From Corynebacterium sp. SCR221107 (lineage in GTDB: Bacteria > Actinomycetota > Actinomycetes > Mycobacteriales > Mycobacteriaceae): 64,000 nucleotides of DNA. The position numbers were made by a program, and so were the translations under genes. Shown piece by piece: positions 22,763 through 33,501 of the stretch. The stretch is from positions 2,294,001 to 2,358,000 of the forward strand of contig NZ_CP115670.1 of assembly GCF_027886475.1 (NCBI RefSeq), in the 5' to 3' direction. Below the pieces are notes generated by a model. That model was not told where the DNA came from, did no database searches, and was given only the letters and a program-made list of their open reading frames with translations. How positions within the stretch are numbered: position 1 is the stretch's first letter; each line of letters starts with the position of its first letter.

Positions 22763-23840
22763 ATGAACCGAATTGCCGCATTCGCCGACGCTCACCGCGA
22801 CCCCCTCGCCCTGTTGCGCGAGGTCCACGGGCATGCCCTCGATGCCCTGGTGGCCCTGGGGCTCGGCCACGCCAAGGCCACGCAGCTACAAGCGCTGGCG
22901 GAGCTCTATTGCGGCCCGAGCACCTATCCCGACCTGGTAGAAGACACCATCGCCGCCATCACCGCCCGCGGAGTGTCCCTTTTCGAACTAGAAGACATCG
23001 AGGCACAGGCCGCCACCGCCGGCAGCAGTCTTCAGGCGTGGCGGACCCGGCGCGCGCTGGCCCGCGGCGAGGCCGCGCCCGACACTGACGCTGATACCGC
23101 AGGCGAGCACGGCGAAAAGAAGAAGCGGCGTCGCCGTACCCCGGGTTCCCAGGCCACCGTCTACCGCCGCGGCGAGGATGACTACACCCTCGCCCTGCGC
23201 GGCGACGCCGACACCATCGACCGGCTCTACCGCCTGGTCAAGGGCGAGGCCAACCCGGCCGACTACTTGCTGCGCGGCGGGGGTGCCGCCGTCAAGGTCT
23301 TCCACGTCCATGTCAAGGTCGACCTTCCCGACGCCACCACCGTCCTCGACGGCACCGACGACGAGACGCTGTTCGAATGCACCGACGGCATCGCCCGCAC
23401 CAGCCGCCAACTAGCCACCCAGCTCGTCGACCCGGCACTCGGCATCATGCTCTACCACCGCCTGGAAGGCCCCGTCGACCTGCTGCGCACCCAGCGCCTC
23501 CCCAACCTCAAGCAGCGGCTGCTGACCAACCTCGAGAACACCACCTGTGCCTGGGACGGCTGCAACATTCCCGCCCTCGATGCCCAGATTCACCACATGG
23601 ACTCCTGGCAACTGGGCGGGCACACCGACATGATTAACCTCGCAACCGCCTGCCCCCCGGCACAACGGGGTCAACGATGACGACCCCCGGCGCACGCCCG
23701 TCTACGGCAGGCTCGAAAGAACCCAAGGAAAGATCCTTAGGGTCTTCTCCTTCAGGCGCGCCCGCAAGCGCAAGCGTAACAACATCACCCGCACTCACAT
23801 AAGGCGCAGCCACCGGCGGCGAACCCACCTGGTGGCGTAG
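22763..23840 (+). pseudogene. HNH endonuclease domain protein (13E12/DUF222 type), frameshifted
   Basis: Intact reading from 22763 gives 305 residues: an N-terminal helical DUF222-like region, a charged KKKRRRR linker and a C-terminal HNH nuclease (CAWDGCNIPALDAQIHHMDSWQLGGHTDMINLATAC). The frame breaks at a run of six C residues at 23653-23658. With five, translation would continue as CPRHNGVNDDDPRR, completing the HN part of the HNH motif, and run on to the stop at 23838-23840. Either a recent inactivation, a phase-variable tract or a sequencing error. The DNase function is family knowledge only. Confidence 0.8.
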
Positions 23841-23857
23841 TCCACCACACCGACAAA

Positions 23858-23896
23858 AGCCCGCCACCTTCTGTAAAAAGCAGGAGGTGACGGGCT
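23858..23896. terminator. Bidirectional terminator
   Basis: AGCCCG-CCACCTTCTG pairs with CAGGAGGTG-ACGGGCT around a TAAAAAG loop, between the HNH remnant and the convergent metB. Confidence 0.75.
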
Positions 23897-23907
23897 AGAG
23901 GTGCGGC

Positions 23908-25074
23908 CTAGATGGCGGCCAGCGCCTGGTCGACGTCGGCAAGCAAGTCCTCGATGTCCTCGATGCCCACGGAAATGCGCACCAGATCGCGGGGCACCTC
24001 CAGGGTGGAGCCGGTGACCGACTGGTGGGTCATGGTCGCCGGGTGCTCCAGGAGGGACTCCACGCCGCCAAGGGACTCCGCTAGGCAGACGAGCTTGGTA
24101 TTCAGGCAAAAGGCTCGGGCTGCCTCCTCGCTGTGGAAGCGCACCGAGATCATCGCGCCGAAGCGGCGCATTTGGCGGGCCGCGACCTCGTGACCCGGGT
24201 GGGTGTCAAGGCCCGGGTAGTACACGGTGGCCACCTTGTCGCTTGCCTGCAGGTGGGCGGCGATCGCCTCGGCGTTATCGCAGTGGCGCTCCATGCGCAC
24301 GGCCAGGGTCTTAATGCCGCGGGCGGTGAGGTAGGCGTCGAAGACGGACGGGATGGAGCCGGCCCCACCCTGGTAGAACAGCAGGTCCTCGTCGATCTTG
24401 GCGTCGTTGGTGACCACCACGCCACCCACGACATCGGAGTGCCCGCCCAGGTACTTGGTGGTCGAGTGCAAGACCACGTCCGCGCCGAGGCTAAGCGGAT
24501 TTTGCAGGTACGGGGAGGCGAAGGTGTTGTCCACGACGAGCTTGGCGTCGGTGCCGGCATCCTTGAGGGCGGCCGCGACGGCGGCGATGTCGGTGACGGA
24601 CAGGCCCGGGTTCGACGGGGTCTCCAGCCACACGAGCGCGGTGTTGTCCTTGACGGCCGCTGCGACCTGGGAGGCATCGGTGGTGTCGACGACGGTGTAG
24701 TCCACACCCCAGGCGGAAAAGACCTGGTCGATGAGGCGGAAGGTGCCGCCGTAGGCGTCGTGGCCGAAGATGAGATGCGCGCCCGGGCGCAGCAGCACGC
24801 GCAGCAGCACGTCCGTTGCGGCCATGCCGGAGCTAAAGGCGCGCCCGAACTCGGCCTTCTCCAGCGCGGCCACGGTCTTTTCCAGCGCCGTGATGGTGGG
24901 GTTGCCGCAGCGGGTGTACTCGTAGCCGCCGCGCAGCTCGTTGAGGCCGTTTTGTGCGAAGGTGGTGGAGGCGTAGATCGGCGTATTGATCGAGCCGTAC
25001 AGGGAATCAGGCTCGTAGCCTGCGTGGATGCTGGCGGTGGAAAAACCGTGGTGTGCGGCGTCGTGGGCGCTCAT
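23908..25074 (-). CDS. metB: Cystathionine gamma-synthase
   Basis: PLP enzyme joining an activated homoserine with cysteine to cystathionine in methionine synthesis. PLP lysine K207 in STTKYLGGHSD, with D182 (VDNTF) and the S/T clusters normal for the Cys/Met metabolism family; SLGGVESLLEHPATMTHQSV is the family C-terminal signature. 388 aa. It could in principle act on O-acetylhomoserine (corynebacterial type). Single gene with a McbR-like site 50 bases upstream. Confidence 0.94.
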   Translation of the reverse strand: MSAHDAAHHGFSTASIHAGYEPDSLYGSINTPIYASTTFAQNGLNELRGGYEYTRCGNPTITALEKTVAALEKAEFGRAFSSGMAATDVLLRVLLRPGAHLIFGHDAYGGTFRLIDQVFSAWGVDYTVVDTTDASQVAAAVKDNTALVWLETPSNPGLSVTDIAAVAAALKDAGTDAKLVVDNTFASPYLQNPLSLGADVVLHSTTKYLGGHSDVVGGVVVTNDAKIDEDLLFYQGGAGSIPSVFDAYLTARGIKTLAVRMERHCDNAEAIAAHLQASDKVATVYYPGLDTHPGHEVAARQMRRFGAMISVRFHSEEAARAFCLNTKLVCLAESLGGVESLLEHPATMTHQSVTGSTLEVPRDLVRISVGIEDIEDLLADVDQALAAI

Positions 25075-25120
25075 GTCGATCGTCTTTCTAAACTCGGCGG
25101 TCTAAACTCTGCACACATAC

Positions 25121-25136
25121 TAGACCAAGCGGTTCA
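25121..25136 (-). promoter_or_regulatory. Candidate McbR operator of metB
   Basis: TAGAC-CAAGCG-GTTCA fits the TAGAC-N6-GTCTA inverted repeat of the corynebacterial methionine/cysteine repressor McbR with two mismatches in the right arm. Located 47-62 bases upstream of the metB start, where a repressor would act. Confidence 0.45.
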
Positions 25137-25177
25137 TTCAGTATGCACGCAGCGGTGCCATCAACGCGCTAAGCAGG

Positions 25178-25993
25178 CTAAACCGCAGACTTAAATGGGT
25201 GAATAAAATCCGTGCTGGAGGCGGCGGCTAAATACCGACCCGCATGCTGTTGCAGCTGAATGGGAAGGTCAAACAGGCGGCTGAGGTTACTGCTCGTGAG
25301 CACCTCCCCCACCGGGCCTTGTTCCATGACAGCCGCCTGCTTGAGCAGCAGGGCGTGGGTGGTGGAGGCGGCTATTTCTTCCACGTGATGGGTAATCACC
25401 ACGCTGGCAAGCTCCGGAATATTCGCCCGCATGTCGTCGATCACAGCCAGCAGCCGCTCACGCCCGGGCAGGTCCAACCCGGTGGACGGCTCATCGAGAA
25501 GCAACAGCTTCGGGCGGGTGACCAGCGCGCGGGCAAGCAGGGTGCGCGCCTTTTCCCCTTGACTCATCTGCGACCACAGCGCGTCTTTCTTCCCGTCCAT
25601 GCCCACGAGCTCAAGCAATTGCTGCGTCAGCGCGACCTGCTCGCCGGTGGGCTGCCAGCGAGAAAGATAACCATTGGAGGCGGTGACCCCCGATAACACG
25701 GCCTCGAAGCACGGCATGTCCGCAAGGGCCTGCTTGGGGTCGACGTAGCCAATGTGGCGGCGCAGCTCGAAGACGTTGACCCGCCCTAGCCGCATGCCAA
25801 AAACCTCCACCTGCCCCTCGGAGGGGAAAAGCAGAGTGCCCATCACCTTCAGCAACGTGGTCTTACCCGCGCCGTTGGGTCCTAGGACCGCCCAATGTTG
25901 CCCCGGTTGCACAATAAGCCGCGCGCAGCTGGCGATGCAGGTGCCGGCGCGGACCACGCGGACGTCGTGAAGCGAAATTGCCGATGCATACAT
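25178..25993 (-). CDS. ABC transporter ATP-binding protein
   Basis: 271 aa. Walker A GPNGAGKTT, signature MSQGEKAR, Walker B LLLLDEPSTGLD and H-loop VVITHH are all present, so the ATPase is intact. Start at 25993 (MYASA...), with a TAGATT hexamer 8 bases upstream suggesting a leaderless mRNA; the frame extends further but into the divergent promoter. No permease gene is adjacent, so the transport substrate is unknown; the sequence resembles stand-alone ModF/FecE-like ATPases of corynebacteria. Confidence 0.85.
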   Translation of the reverse strand: MYASAISLHDVRVVRAGTCIASCARLIVQPGQHWAVLGPNGAGKTTLLKVMGTLLFPSEGQVEVFGMRLGRVNVFELRRHIGYVDPKQALADMPCFEAVLSGVTASNGYLSRWQPTGEQVALTQQLLELVGMDGKKDALWSQMSQGEKARTLLARALVTRPKLLLLDEPSTGLDLPGRERLLAVIDDMRANIPELASVVITHHVEEIAASTTHALLLKQAAVMEQGPVGEVLTSSNLSRLFDLPIQLQQHAGRYLAAASSTDFIHPFKSAV

Positions 25994-26059
25994 GTGTAAA
26001 GAATCTACCCCGCCGGCACGGGTTTCCGGCGCGGCGGCGGGGCTGTTAAGAATAGAGGG

Positions 26060-27040
26060 GTGAACGAAGAAGCACCTGACGCAACCGAAGCCGCCACCGC
26101 CGCAGCCCATTGGCTTTCCTCCGACACCGCTCAGACGTGGCTGGTGGAAAAACCGCTGGAGATCGTAGGCACCTTGCTCGTTGCTTTGATCCTCGACCGC
26201 GTCCTGCGCAAACTGATCTCCAAGGCCGCAGACATCAACATCAACAAGCGCCCCACGCGCATATCTCTGCCCTTTGCGCGCAGCCGCTCCGGCAACCTCA
26301 ACACCCAGCGCGCGGCGGAGGCTTTGTCGGAGTCCCACGAACAGCGCAGGCAGGCGCGCGTGCGCACCCTCGCGGCCGTGGGCAAGTCGGCGGCGGCGAT
26401 TTTCGTGTGGGTATGGGCGGCATTGGCGGTCTTAACCACCATCGGTATTAACGTCACCCCGCTCATCGCCTCCGCCGGCGTGGTCGGCGTGGCCTTGGGC
26501 TTTGGCGCCCAGAGCCTGGTCAAGGACTTCCTCTCGGGCATCTTCATGCTCATCGAAGACCAGTACGGCGTAGGCGATACCATCGACGTCGGCGAGGTCA
26601 CCGGCACCGTGGAGGACGTCTCGCTGCGCTTGACTACCTTGCGCGACGTCAACGGCACCCAGTGGTTTGTGCGCAACGGCGAGATCCTGCGCGTGGGCAA
26701 CTTCTCCCAGGAGTATGCCGTCGCCCTCATCAATACCCCGGTCGCCTTAAGCGCGAACACCGACGAGGCCATCGCCGCAGTCAGCCGCGCGGTGGAGGCG
26801 GTAACACAGCGCCCGGAGATCACCGACGTCTTGCTCGAGGACCCGGTCATCGACGGCGTCAACGCCGTCAACGTCGATCACATGCTCATCCGCACCCGAA
26901 TCACAACCTTGCCGGGTCAGCAGTGGTTCGTCGAGCGCGAGGTCGGCGCCGCCATCCTAGGCGAGCTGCGTACCGCGGGGATCCCGCTGCCGCGGCTGCG
27001 CCAGGTCGGCGACGGCACAGGCGGCGAGGCCACCGAGTAG
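26060..27040 (+). CDS. MscS-family mechanosensitive channel
   Basis: 326 aa. A membrane helix near residues 35-50, a pair near 120-165, then the conserved pore-lining and beta-domain signature (GFGAQSLVKDFLSGIFMLIEDQYGVGDTID...GTVEDVSLRLTTLRDVNGTQWFVRNGEI), which defines the MscS fold. Shorter than corynebacterial MscCG, which has a long C-terminus and exports glutamate, so this is a different paralogue. GTG start after GAGGG. Same strand and close to glbO. Confidence 0.92.
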   Translation: MNEEAPDATEAATAAAHWLSSDTAQTWLVEKPLEIVGTLLVALILDRVLRKLISKAADININKRPTRISLPFARSRSGNLNTQRAAEALSESHEQRRQARVRTLAAVGKSAAAIFVWVWAALAVLTTIGINVTPLIASAGVVGVALGFGAQSLVKDFLSGIFMLIEDQYGVGDTIDVGEVTGTVEDVSLRLTTLRDVNGTQWFVRNGEILRVGNFSQEYAVALINTPVALSANTDEAIAAVSRAVEAVTQRPEITDVLLEDPVIDGVNAVNVDHMLIRTRITTLPGQQWFVEREVGAAILGELRTAGIPLPRLRQVGDGTGGEATE

Positions 27041-27084
27041 CGCGGTGGGTGCCGGCCCCCTGGTTGCGACTACTGTTTAGTGTC

Positions 27085-27522
27085 ATGACCACTCACGAAC
27101 TTGGAACCCCCTCCGGCGGTGGCAGTGGCCAGGCCGCAGCCGCACAGACCGTCTTCGAGGCGCTCGGCCCCGCGGTCTTCGACCGCCTCGTCCACAACTT
27201 CTACACGCGCATGCGCAACGACGACCTCATCGGCCCCATGTACCCCCAGCATGATTGGGACGGCGCGGAGTCCAGGCTGCGGATGTTTTTGACCCAGTAT
27301 TGGGGCGGGCCGAGCGACTATTCCGCCCAGCGTGGCCACCCGCGCCTGCGGATGCGGCACATGCCGTTTTCCATCGGCGAGGCCGAGGCGCACCGCTGGC
27401 TGGAGATCATGGACGCCGCGCTAGCGCAGTTCAGCAACGAGGAGATCCCCACCGCCTACCGGGAGGCGATCCGCGGGCACATGCAGCGCGTGGCGTTCAT
27501 GCTCATCAATCGGGCTGAGTAA
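27085..27522 (+). CDS. glbO: Group II truncated haemoglobin
   Basis: 145 aa. The heme pocket is complete compared with M. tuberculosis trHbO: proximal His H92 in RLRMRHMPF, Y53 (YPQHDW), Y40 (NFYTRM) and W105 (HRWLEIM). The GGPSDYSAQRGHPRLRMRH run is the family signature. Expected to bind O2/NO in the cytosol. Start at ATG 27085; a longer open frame runs back into mscS and is not used. Its stop overlaps the next ATG (TAATG). Confidence 0.95.
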   Translation: MTTHELGTPSGGGSGQAAAAQTVFEALGPAVFDRLVHNFYTRMRNDDLIGPMYPQHDWDGAESRLRMFLTQYWGGPSDYSAQRGHPRLRMRHMPFSIGEAEAHRWLEIMDAALAQFSNEEIPTAYREAIRGHMQRVAFMLINRAE

Positions 27523-28406
27523 TGCTTACCGTCCTGCTCGGCGTGGCCGTGGGCTTGCTCATCCCGTGGCAAACGGTTGCCAATACGCGCCTGCGGACGT
27601 CGCTGGGTTCGCCGTTTGCGGCCTCGATGGTCTCTTTTGCAGTGGGCACCGTGGGCTTGCTTGCGGCCGCGGCGCCAAGCGGTGCGCTATCGCGCGTGCT
27701 TGCCGACGCCCACCAGCTTTCCTGGTGGATGTTCGCCGGCGGCGCGTTGGGGGTCGTCGCGTTGACCGGCAATATCTTTATGTTTCCGCGCCTGGGCGCG
27801 GTGGAGACCGTGGTGTTGCCCATCGCGGGCCAGATCCTGGCGGGCCTGGTCATCGATCAGTTCGGGTTTTTTCGCGCCCCGGTCAACCCGCTGACCTGGT
27901 TGCGGCTTGGCGGCGCGGCGGTGGTCATGGCCGGGGTGCTGATCACCGTCGGCCGCCCCCAGGCGGCGGGTACCCACGTGTGGGGCTGGCGGGCGGCCGG
28001 GGTCGGTTTCGGCGCCTTGCTGGCGGCGCAGTCGGCGATCAACGGCCAGCTCGGGCACGCGGTGGGCTCGCCGCTGGTGGCGGCGCTGGTGTCCTTTGCC
28101 GTGGGGATGGTCCTGTTGGTCCTCATTAATGCGGTCTTGGGCTGGCGCCCGCACCTGCATTCGGCTAAGGAGCAGCGAGGGCCATGGTGGATGTGGACCG
28201 GCGGGCTGCTCGGCGCGATGTACGTGCTGGTCAACGCCTGGCTCGTGCCGGCGATCGGCACGGGGCTGACCGTCATGGCAGGACTGGCTGGTGTGATGGC
28301 CGGTTCCTTGCTGGTCGACCGGGCCTTCGGCAAGCCGGTGCGGCCAACCCAACTGGTGGGGGTGGCAGCCATCGCGGCCGGGGTGGCGCTGATGCGGCTA
28401 GCCTAG
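27522..28406 (+). CDS. DMT-superfamily transporter, YdcZ/DUF606 type
   Basis: 294 aa, ten hydrophobic helices arranged as two similar halves: WQTVANTRLRTSLGSPFAASMVSFAVG in the first and AAQSAINGQLGHAVGSPLVAALVSFAVG in the second. The repeated (A)N-x-x-L/R...GSP-x-x-A-x-x-VSFAVG pattern identifies the YdcZ/DUF606 group. Overlaps the glbO stop by one base, implying co-translation. Substrate unknown. Confidence 0.85.
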   Translation: MLTVLLGVAVGLLIPWQTVANTRLRTSLGSPFAASMVSFAVGTVGLLAAAAPSGALSRVLADAHQLSWWMFAGGALGVVALTGNIFMFPRLGAVETVVLPIAGQILAGLVIDQFGFFRAPVNPLTWLRLGGAAVVMAGVLITVGRPQAAGTHVWGWRAAGVGFGALLAAQSAINGQLGHAVGSPLVAALVSFAVGMVLLVLINAVLGWRPHLHSAKEQRGPWWMWTGGLLGAMYVLVNAWLVPAIGTGLTVMAGLAGVMAGSLLVDRAFGKPVRPTQLVGVAAIAAGVALMRLA

Positions 28407-28453
28407 CTTTCACCTCGCGCGGGGGCAGTTTGTGTTTTAGTCTGTATCCCACC

Positions 28454-29650
28454 ATGAACACCACCCCATCCCCTATTTCTCGTCTGGTAGAGGTCGCCTC
28501 AAGTTTCGGTGTCTTAGGCATCAGTTCCTTCGGCGGCCCCACCGCCCACCTCGGGTATTTCCGCGAAGAGTTCGTCAACCGCCGGAAGTGGCTGAGTGCC
28601 ACAGCCTATGCGGAGCTGGTTGCGCTGTGCCAGCTCCTGCCCGGGCCCGCCTCAAGTCAGGTGGGAATGGCCTTGGGCTTTCGGCGCGCGGGCTATGCGG
28701 GGATGGTGGTTGCGTGGCTGATGTTTACGGCACCGTCGGCGATCCTGCTGGCGGCGGTGGCCTTGGGCGCGCAGCAGGCCAGCGCGGGTGGGGTTCTGGC
28801 CGGGCTCTTGGCCGCGGCGGTCGGCGTGGTCGCCCACGCGGTGTATTCGATGGCCGCCTCGGTGGGCTTTTCGTGGCGCAGCGTGGCGCTCATGGCCGTT
28901 TCCTGCGCGGTGTGTGTGGCCTGGGCGCATCCGGGTGCGCAGATCCTCGTGCTGCTGGGGGCTGGAGTGGCAGGGCTGCTGGGCGCGAGCCCGTCCGGCG
29001 CGCCGGCACCGCCCGCCGACATAGGTCCCGTGCCCTCGAAGCTGGCGGCGTCGCTGGCGGCGACGATGCTGGTGCTGGGACTGTCGGCCGCCTGGTTGAT
29101 CATCACCTTCCACCCCGGGGCGCCGTGGTGGTTGGGCCGCGGGGCGGACTATTTCTACGCCGGATCGCTCGTCTTTGGCGGCGGGCACGTGGTGCTGCCG
29201 ATGCTCGCGCCGCTGGTGACCGGGCCCGGCGGTATGGACTCCGAGACATTCGTGGCCGGTTATTCGGCCGCCCAGGCGGTGCCGGGGCCACTGTTTACGC
29301 TCGTGTCCTATCTGGGTGCGGCCGAACGCGGGATCCCCGGAGCGATATATGCGACGGTGGCGATGTTTGCGCCGGCGGCCTTGCTGGTGATCGTCGGCAT
29401 GCACTACTGGTCGCGCATCGCCGTCACCTCTGCTTTCCGACGAGCGCTGACCGGCATCAACGCGGCCGTCGTCGGCCTGTTGGCCGCCGCATGGATCACC
29501 CCTATTTTTTCCCACGGGGTGCTGGAAGCCGCATCCCCGTGGGCGGCAGCGGCGATTGCCGCGGTGGCGTTCGCGGGCCTTGGTTGGCTCGCCCGCCCGC
29601 CGTGGCAGGTGATCGTGGTCTGCGCGTTGCTGGGCTTACTGCTGCTTTAG
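28454..29650 (+). CDS. chrA: Chromate-transporter (ChrA) family protein
   Basis: 398 aa with two tandem CHR domains: FGGPTAHLGYFREEFVNRRKWLS and ELVALCQLLPGPASSQVG in the first half, FGGGHVVLPML and AAQAVPGPLFTLVSYLG in the second. Each half gives five or six membrane helices. Members export chromate by sulfate antiport; other substrates are possible. A TAGTCT hexamer lies 10 bases before the ATG, so the leader is very short. Its 3' end overlaps the convergent next gene by 4 bases. Confidence 0.9.
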   Translation: MNTTPSPISRLVEVASSFGVLGISSFGGPTAHLGYFREEFVNRRKWLSATAYAELVALCQLLPGPASSQVGMALGFRRAGYAGMVVAWLMFTAPSAILLAAVALGAQQASAGGVLAGLLAAAVGVVAHAVYSMAASVGFSWRSVALMAVSCAVCVAWAHPGAQILVLLGAGVAGLLGASPSGAPAPPADIGPVPSKLAASLAATMLVLGLSAAWLIITFHPGAPWWLGRGADYFYAGSLVFGGGHVVLPMLAPLVTGPGGMDSETFVAGYSAAQAVPGPLFTLVSYLGAAERGIPGAIYATVAMFAPAALLVIVGMHYWSRIAVTSAFRRALTGINAAVVGLLAAAWITPIFSHGVLEAASPWAAAAIAAVAFAGLGWLARPPWQVIVVCALLGLLLL

Positions 29651-30255
29651 AACAGCAGGCTCAGCCCCGAGCTGCGGTAGACGGTGCCAAAGGCCGCGTC
29701 GATGCGCACCCAGCGCCCGCAGGCAGAGACCCGAAGATAGCGTGGCACCGAGGTCGGCGCGGCAAAGCCCGGGATCAGCCCCAGCGAGGTGCAGGCGAAG
29801 ATCATCCGCATGGGGATGTGAGCTTCCTGATCGTTGCCGGACACGGTGAGCACGGTCTGATCCAACAGACTGCGCGGCGGCCCGGCCGGGCCGGAAAACT
29901 GCCGGGCGAGGTTGTGCCCCTCGGTCGACAGCTGCAAGGCGACGTCCGCCGGGACTTCGTCGATAAGCGAAAACCCCTCGGCAGGCGGCAGCGCGCCCGG
30001 CCAGCTTGCCTGCGCGTTGGGACCGGATCCGGTAGCAAGGAAATCGGCGACGACAAGGGCACCGGCGTCGACGCTGGTACGGCCCTGTGCGCGTCGGGAA
30101 GCAAGCACGTCAAAGGGCGTGGTCACGAAGGTTTCTACTACCCCGCCGGGCAGCTGGCGGGTGCGCACCAACGCACGCGCGTTAAGGCCTTGGGCGCGCT
30201 GGGCCAGCGAGCGCACCCCCTCGGCGCCCTGGCTTAGGCGAACGGTAACCTCCAC
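29647..30255 (-). CDS. Conserved hypothetical protein (Rv2474c-like position)
   Basis: 202 residues with no membrane helix or signal peptide and no motif I recognise. Begins MEVTVRLSQGAEGVRSLAQRAQ. It follows the thioesterase gene by 2 bases and so is co-transcribed with it. M. tuberculosis has a conserved hypothetical (Rv2474c) in the same relation to a thioesterase (Rv2475c), which supports a real gene. Function unknown. Confidence 0.75.
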   Translation of the reverse strand: MEVTVRLSQGAEGVRSLAQRAQGLNARALVRTRQLPGGVVETFVTTPFDVLASRRAQGRTSVDAGALVVADFLATGSGPNAQASWPGALPPAEGFSLIDEVPADVALQLSTEGHNLARQFSGPAGPPRSLLDQTVLTVSGNDQEAHIPMRMIFACTSLGLIPGFAAPTSVPRYLRVSACGRWVRIDAAFGTVYRSSGLSLLF

Positions 30256-30257
30256 CG

Positions 30258-30686
30258 CTACTGCTTTGCCGACTCGGCGGTACGGGTGAGGATCTTTAGC
30301 TCCACGTCATTGATCGCACGCGGGCGGGCGGTGGTCAAATCGATGGCCACCTGGACGACCTCGGCGATAGCGCACGTCTTGCCATCGAGGTCCTTAATCT
30401 CCTGGCGGATGGTAAAGGAGGTCTTGCCCACCTCCACGACCTGGGACTCCACGATCACGGCGATGGTATCCGGCATGATCGGGCGCAGGTAATCCACCAT
30501 AATCTTGCGCACAAACACCGGTGGGGTCTCCAACCCGCGCTCCACAAACTCCTCGTGCGCCATGATCTGGCGGGCCTCCTGGGCCAGCTCCACATAGGCG
30601 GCGTTGGTGATGTGTCCGAAACGGTCAAAGTCTGACCAACGGCACGGGACCTTGCAGGTGTGTACGTAACGATTATCTTCAGCCAC
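30258..30686 (-). CDS. Hot-dog fold acyl-CoA thioesterase (4HBT type)
   Basis: 142 aa. The catalytic-Asp block WSDFDRFGHITNAAYVELAQEAR and the beta strand VDYLRPIMPDT are those of the YbgC/4HBT thioesterases. The acyl substrate cannot be predicted. GTG at 30686 is chosen because GGAGGAGA lies just upstream; the longer frame to 30737 has no site. First gene of a two-gene operon with the hypothetical gene downstream. Confidence 0.88.
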   Translation of the reverse strand: MAEDNRYVHTCKVPCRWSDFDRFGHITNAAYVELAQEARQIMAHEEFVERGLETPPVFVRKIMVDYLRPIMPDTIAVIVESQVVEVGKTSFTIRQEIKDLDGKTCAIAEVVQVAIDLTTARPRAINDVELKILTRTAESAKQ

Positions 30687-30793
30687 GGCTTCTCCTCCTG
30701 GCGGGGCGTAAATAGAAAACTTGCGCGCCTGGCGCAAACTTCAAGACTAGTACTCTACGTTACTGGCCGGTGCTTTGCACGCCTAGAGGGGTG

Positions 30794-30833
30794 AAAAACA
30801 ACCCGCACCCTGTTCATGCGTTCAGGATGCGGG
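30794..30833 (-). terminator. Terminator after ettA
   Basis: CCCGCACCCTG / CAGGATGCGGG stem (one mismatch) 20 bases past the ettA stop, followed on the minus strand by TTGTTTTTC. Confidence 0.8.
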
Positions 30834-30851
30834 ATGAAACAACTCCCCCTC

Positions 30852-32522
<1,671 letters not shown>

Positions 32523-32609
32523 AGTTAGCTCCCTTTGAGGCTAGAAGAATATAAGCAATAGTCAGTCCAAAGGGTACATGAGTTTTGCCCAACGCTCCTA
32601 GCCGAGGAA

Positions 32610-33296
32610 CTACACCCCCACGGTCGCCGGGCGGGCCTCGACCTGGCGGGCCTCCGCGCCCGCGTCGTCGGCAAGCGCCGCGTCGTATTCCGCCGGGGCG
32701 GCCCCATCATCTTCCCCCGTGTGCTGGGTGCCGCGTGCCGGGTAGTGGTTGGCAATCATATCCTCGTGGGCCCCGCCGGGCGCGGGGATGTCCACGCCCG
32801 GGATGCCACGCACGTCCTCCGGGGTGGACTTGCGGCTTCCGGCGACGTAGCGGCTCAGCTCCAAGGCGACGTTGGTCGCGCGCAGGCGGGTGGCCTGGCG
32901 CGGGTTGCCCTCCTTGTCCTGCCAGTTGTTGGTGTAGAGGTAGCCCACGGCGATGACCGGGCGCCCCTTCTGGAGGGACTTCTTGGCGTTGACCGCCAGC
33001 TGTCCCCAGCACTCGACGTCGATAAACAGCACGTCCTGATCAACCCAGTTGTCTTCCTGTGGGCGGTTGGTGGCGCCGGTGCCTGGCGGGGTTGGAGCCC
33101 CTGTTGGCTGGTAGCCGGCGGCCTGGAGGTTGTTGGCTGCCTCCTGGCGAGCCTGTTCCTGGGTGCCGTTAGTGCCCGCGCGGCGTACGCGGCGGGAGGA
33201 GGCCACCCGGAGGCGACAGACGTAGGTGTCCTCACCGATGCGGTTGAGCACCGGCTCGTCGGTGAGGTGGCCAATGATGGTAGTGGCTGCGTGCAT
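32610..33296 (-). CDS. Single-stranded DNA-binding protein-like (second SSB)
   Basis: 228 aa. The OB-fold core runs from MHAATTIIGHLTDEPVLNRIG through ECWGQLAVNAKKSLQKGRPVIAVGYLYTNNWQDKEGNPRQATRLRATNVALEL. The acidic C-terminal DDDIPF-type tail of the main SSB is missing and is replaced by a Glu/Ala-rich end. This fits the second, SsbB-like protein of actinobacteria (Rv2478c position). ATG 33296 follows AGGAAG. Role in DNA repair or uptake inferred only from the family. Confidence 0.85.
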   Translation of the reverse strand: MHAATTIIGHLTDEPVLNRIGEDTYVCRLRVASSRRVRRAGTNGTQEQARQEAANNLQAAGYQPTGAPTPPGTGATNRPQEDNWVDQDVLFIDVECWGQLAVNAKKSLQKGRPVIAVGYLYTNNWQDKEGNPRQATRLRATNVALELSRYVAGSRKSTPEDVRGIPGVDIPAPGGAHEDMIANHYPARGTQHTGEDDGAAPAEYDAALADDAGAEARQVEARPATVGV

Positions 33297-33430
33297 GATG
33301 CACTTCCTTTCTGCGCATAGATGACTTCGATCCAATGCGCTGGTCAGATGGTGTTATGAGGCGGAATTTTGCCTCACACCGGCCACTGTGATCGAAAAGG
33401 TCGACGCCGTCAACGGAGGAAAATAAAAAG

Positions 33431-33487
33431 GCCCGAAATCTGTGGATAACTCCGCTTCGGGAGAAGTTATCCACAGATTTCGGGCCG
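33431..33487 (-). terminator. Terminator containing inverted DnaA boxes
   Basis: A perfect 22-bp stem (33431-33452 with 33466-33487) with a 13-base loop. It lies just past the copD-ctaG stop and is flanked by A-rich and T-rich runs, so it should terminate transcription. Each arm holds TTATCCACA, a consensus DnaA box. Confidence 0.85.
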
Positions 33488-33501
33488 TTTTTTGCGGTGG
33501 C

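Noticed and set aside
28588..30237. 549-residue plus-strand frame overlapping chrA and the next gene
   Set aside because: Composition is that of a frameshifted shadow; it overlaps two well-supported genes.
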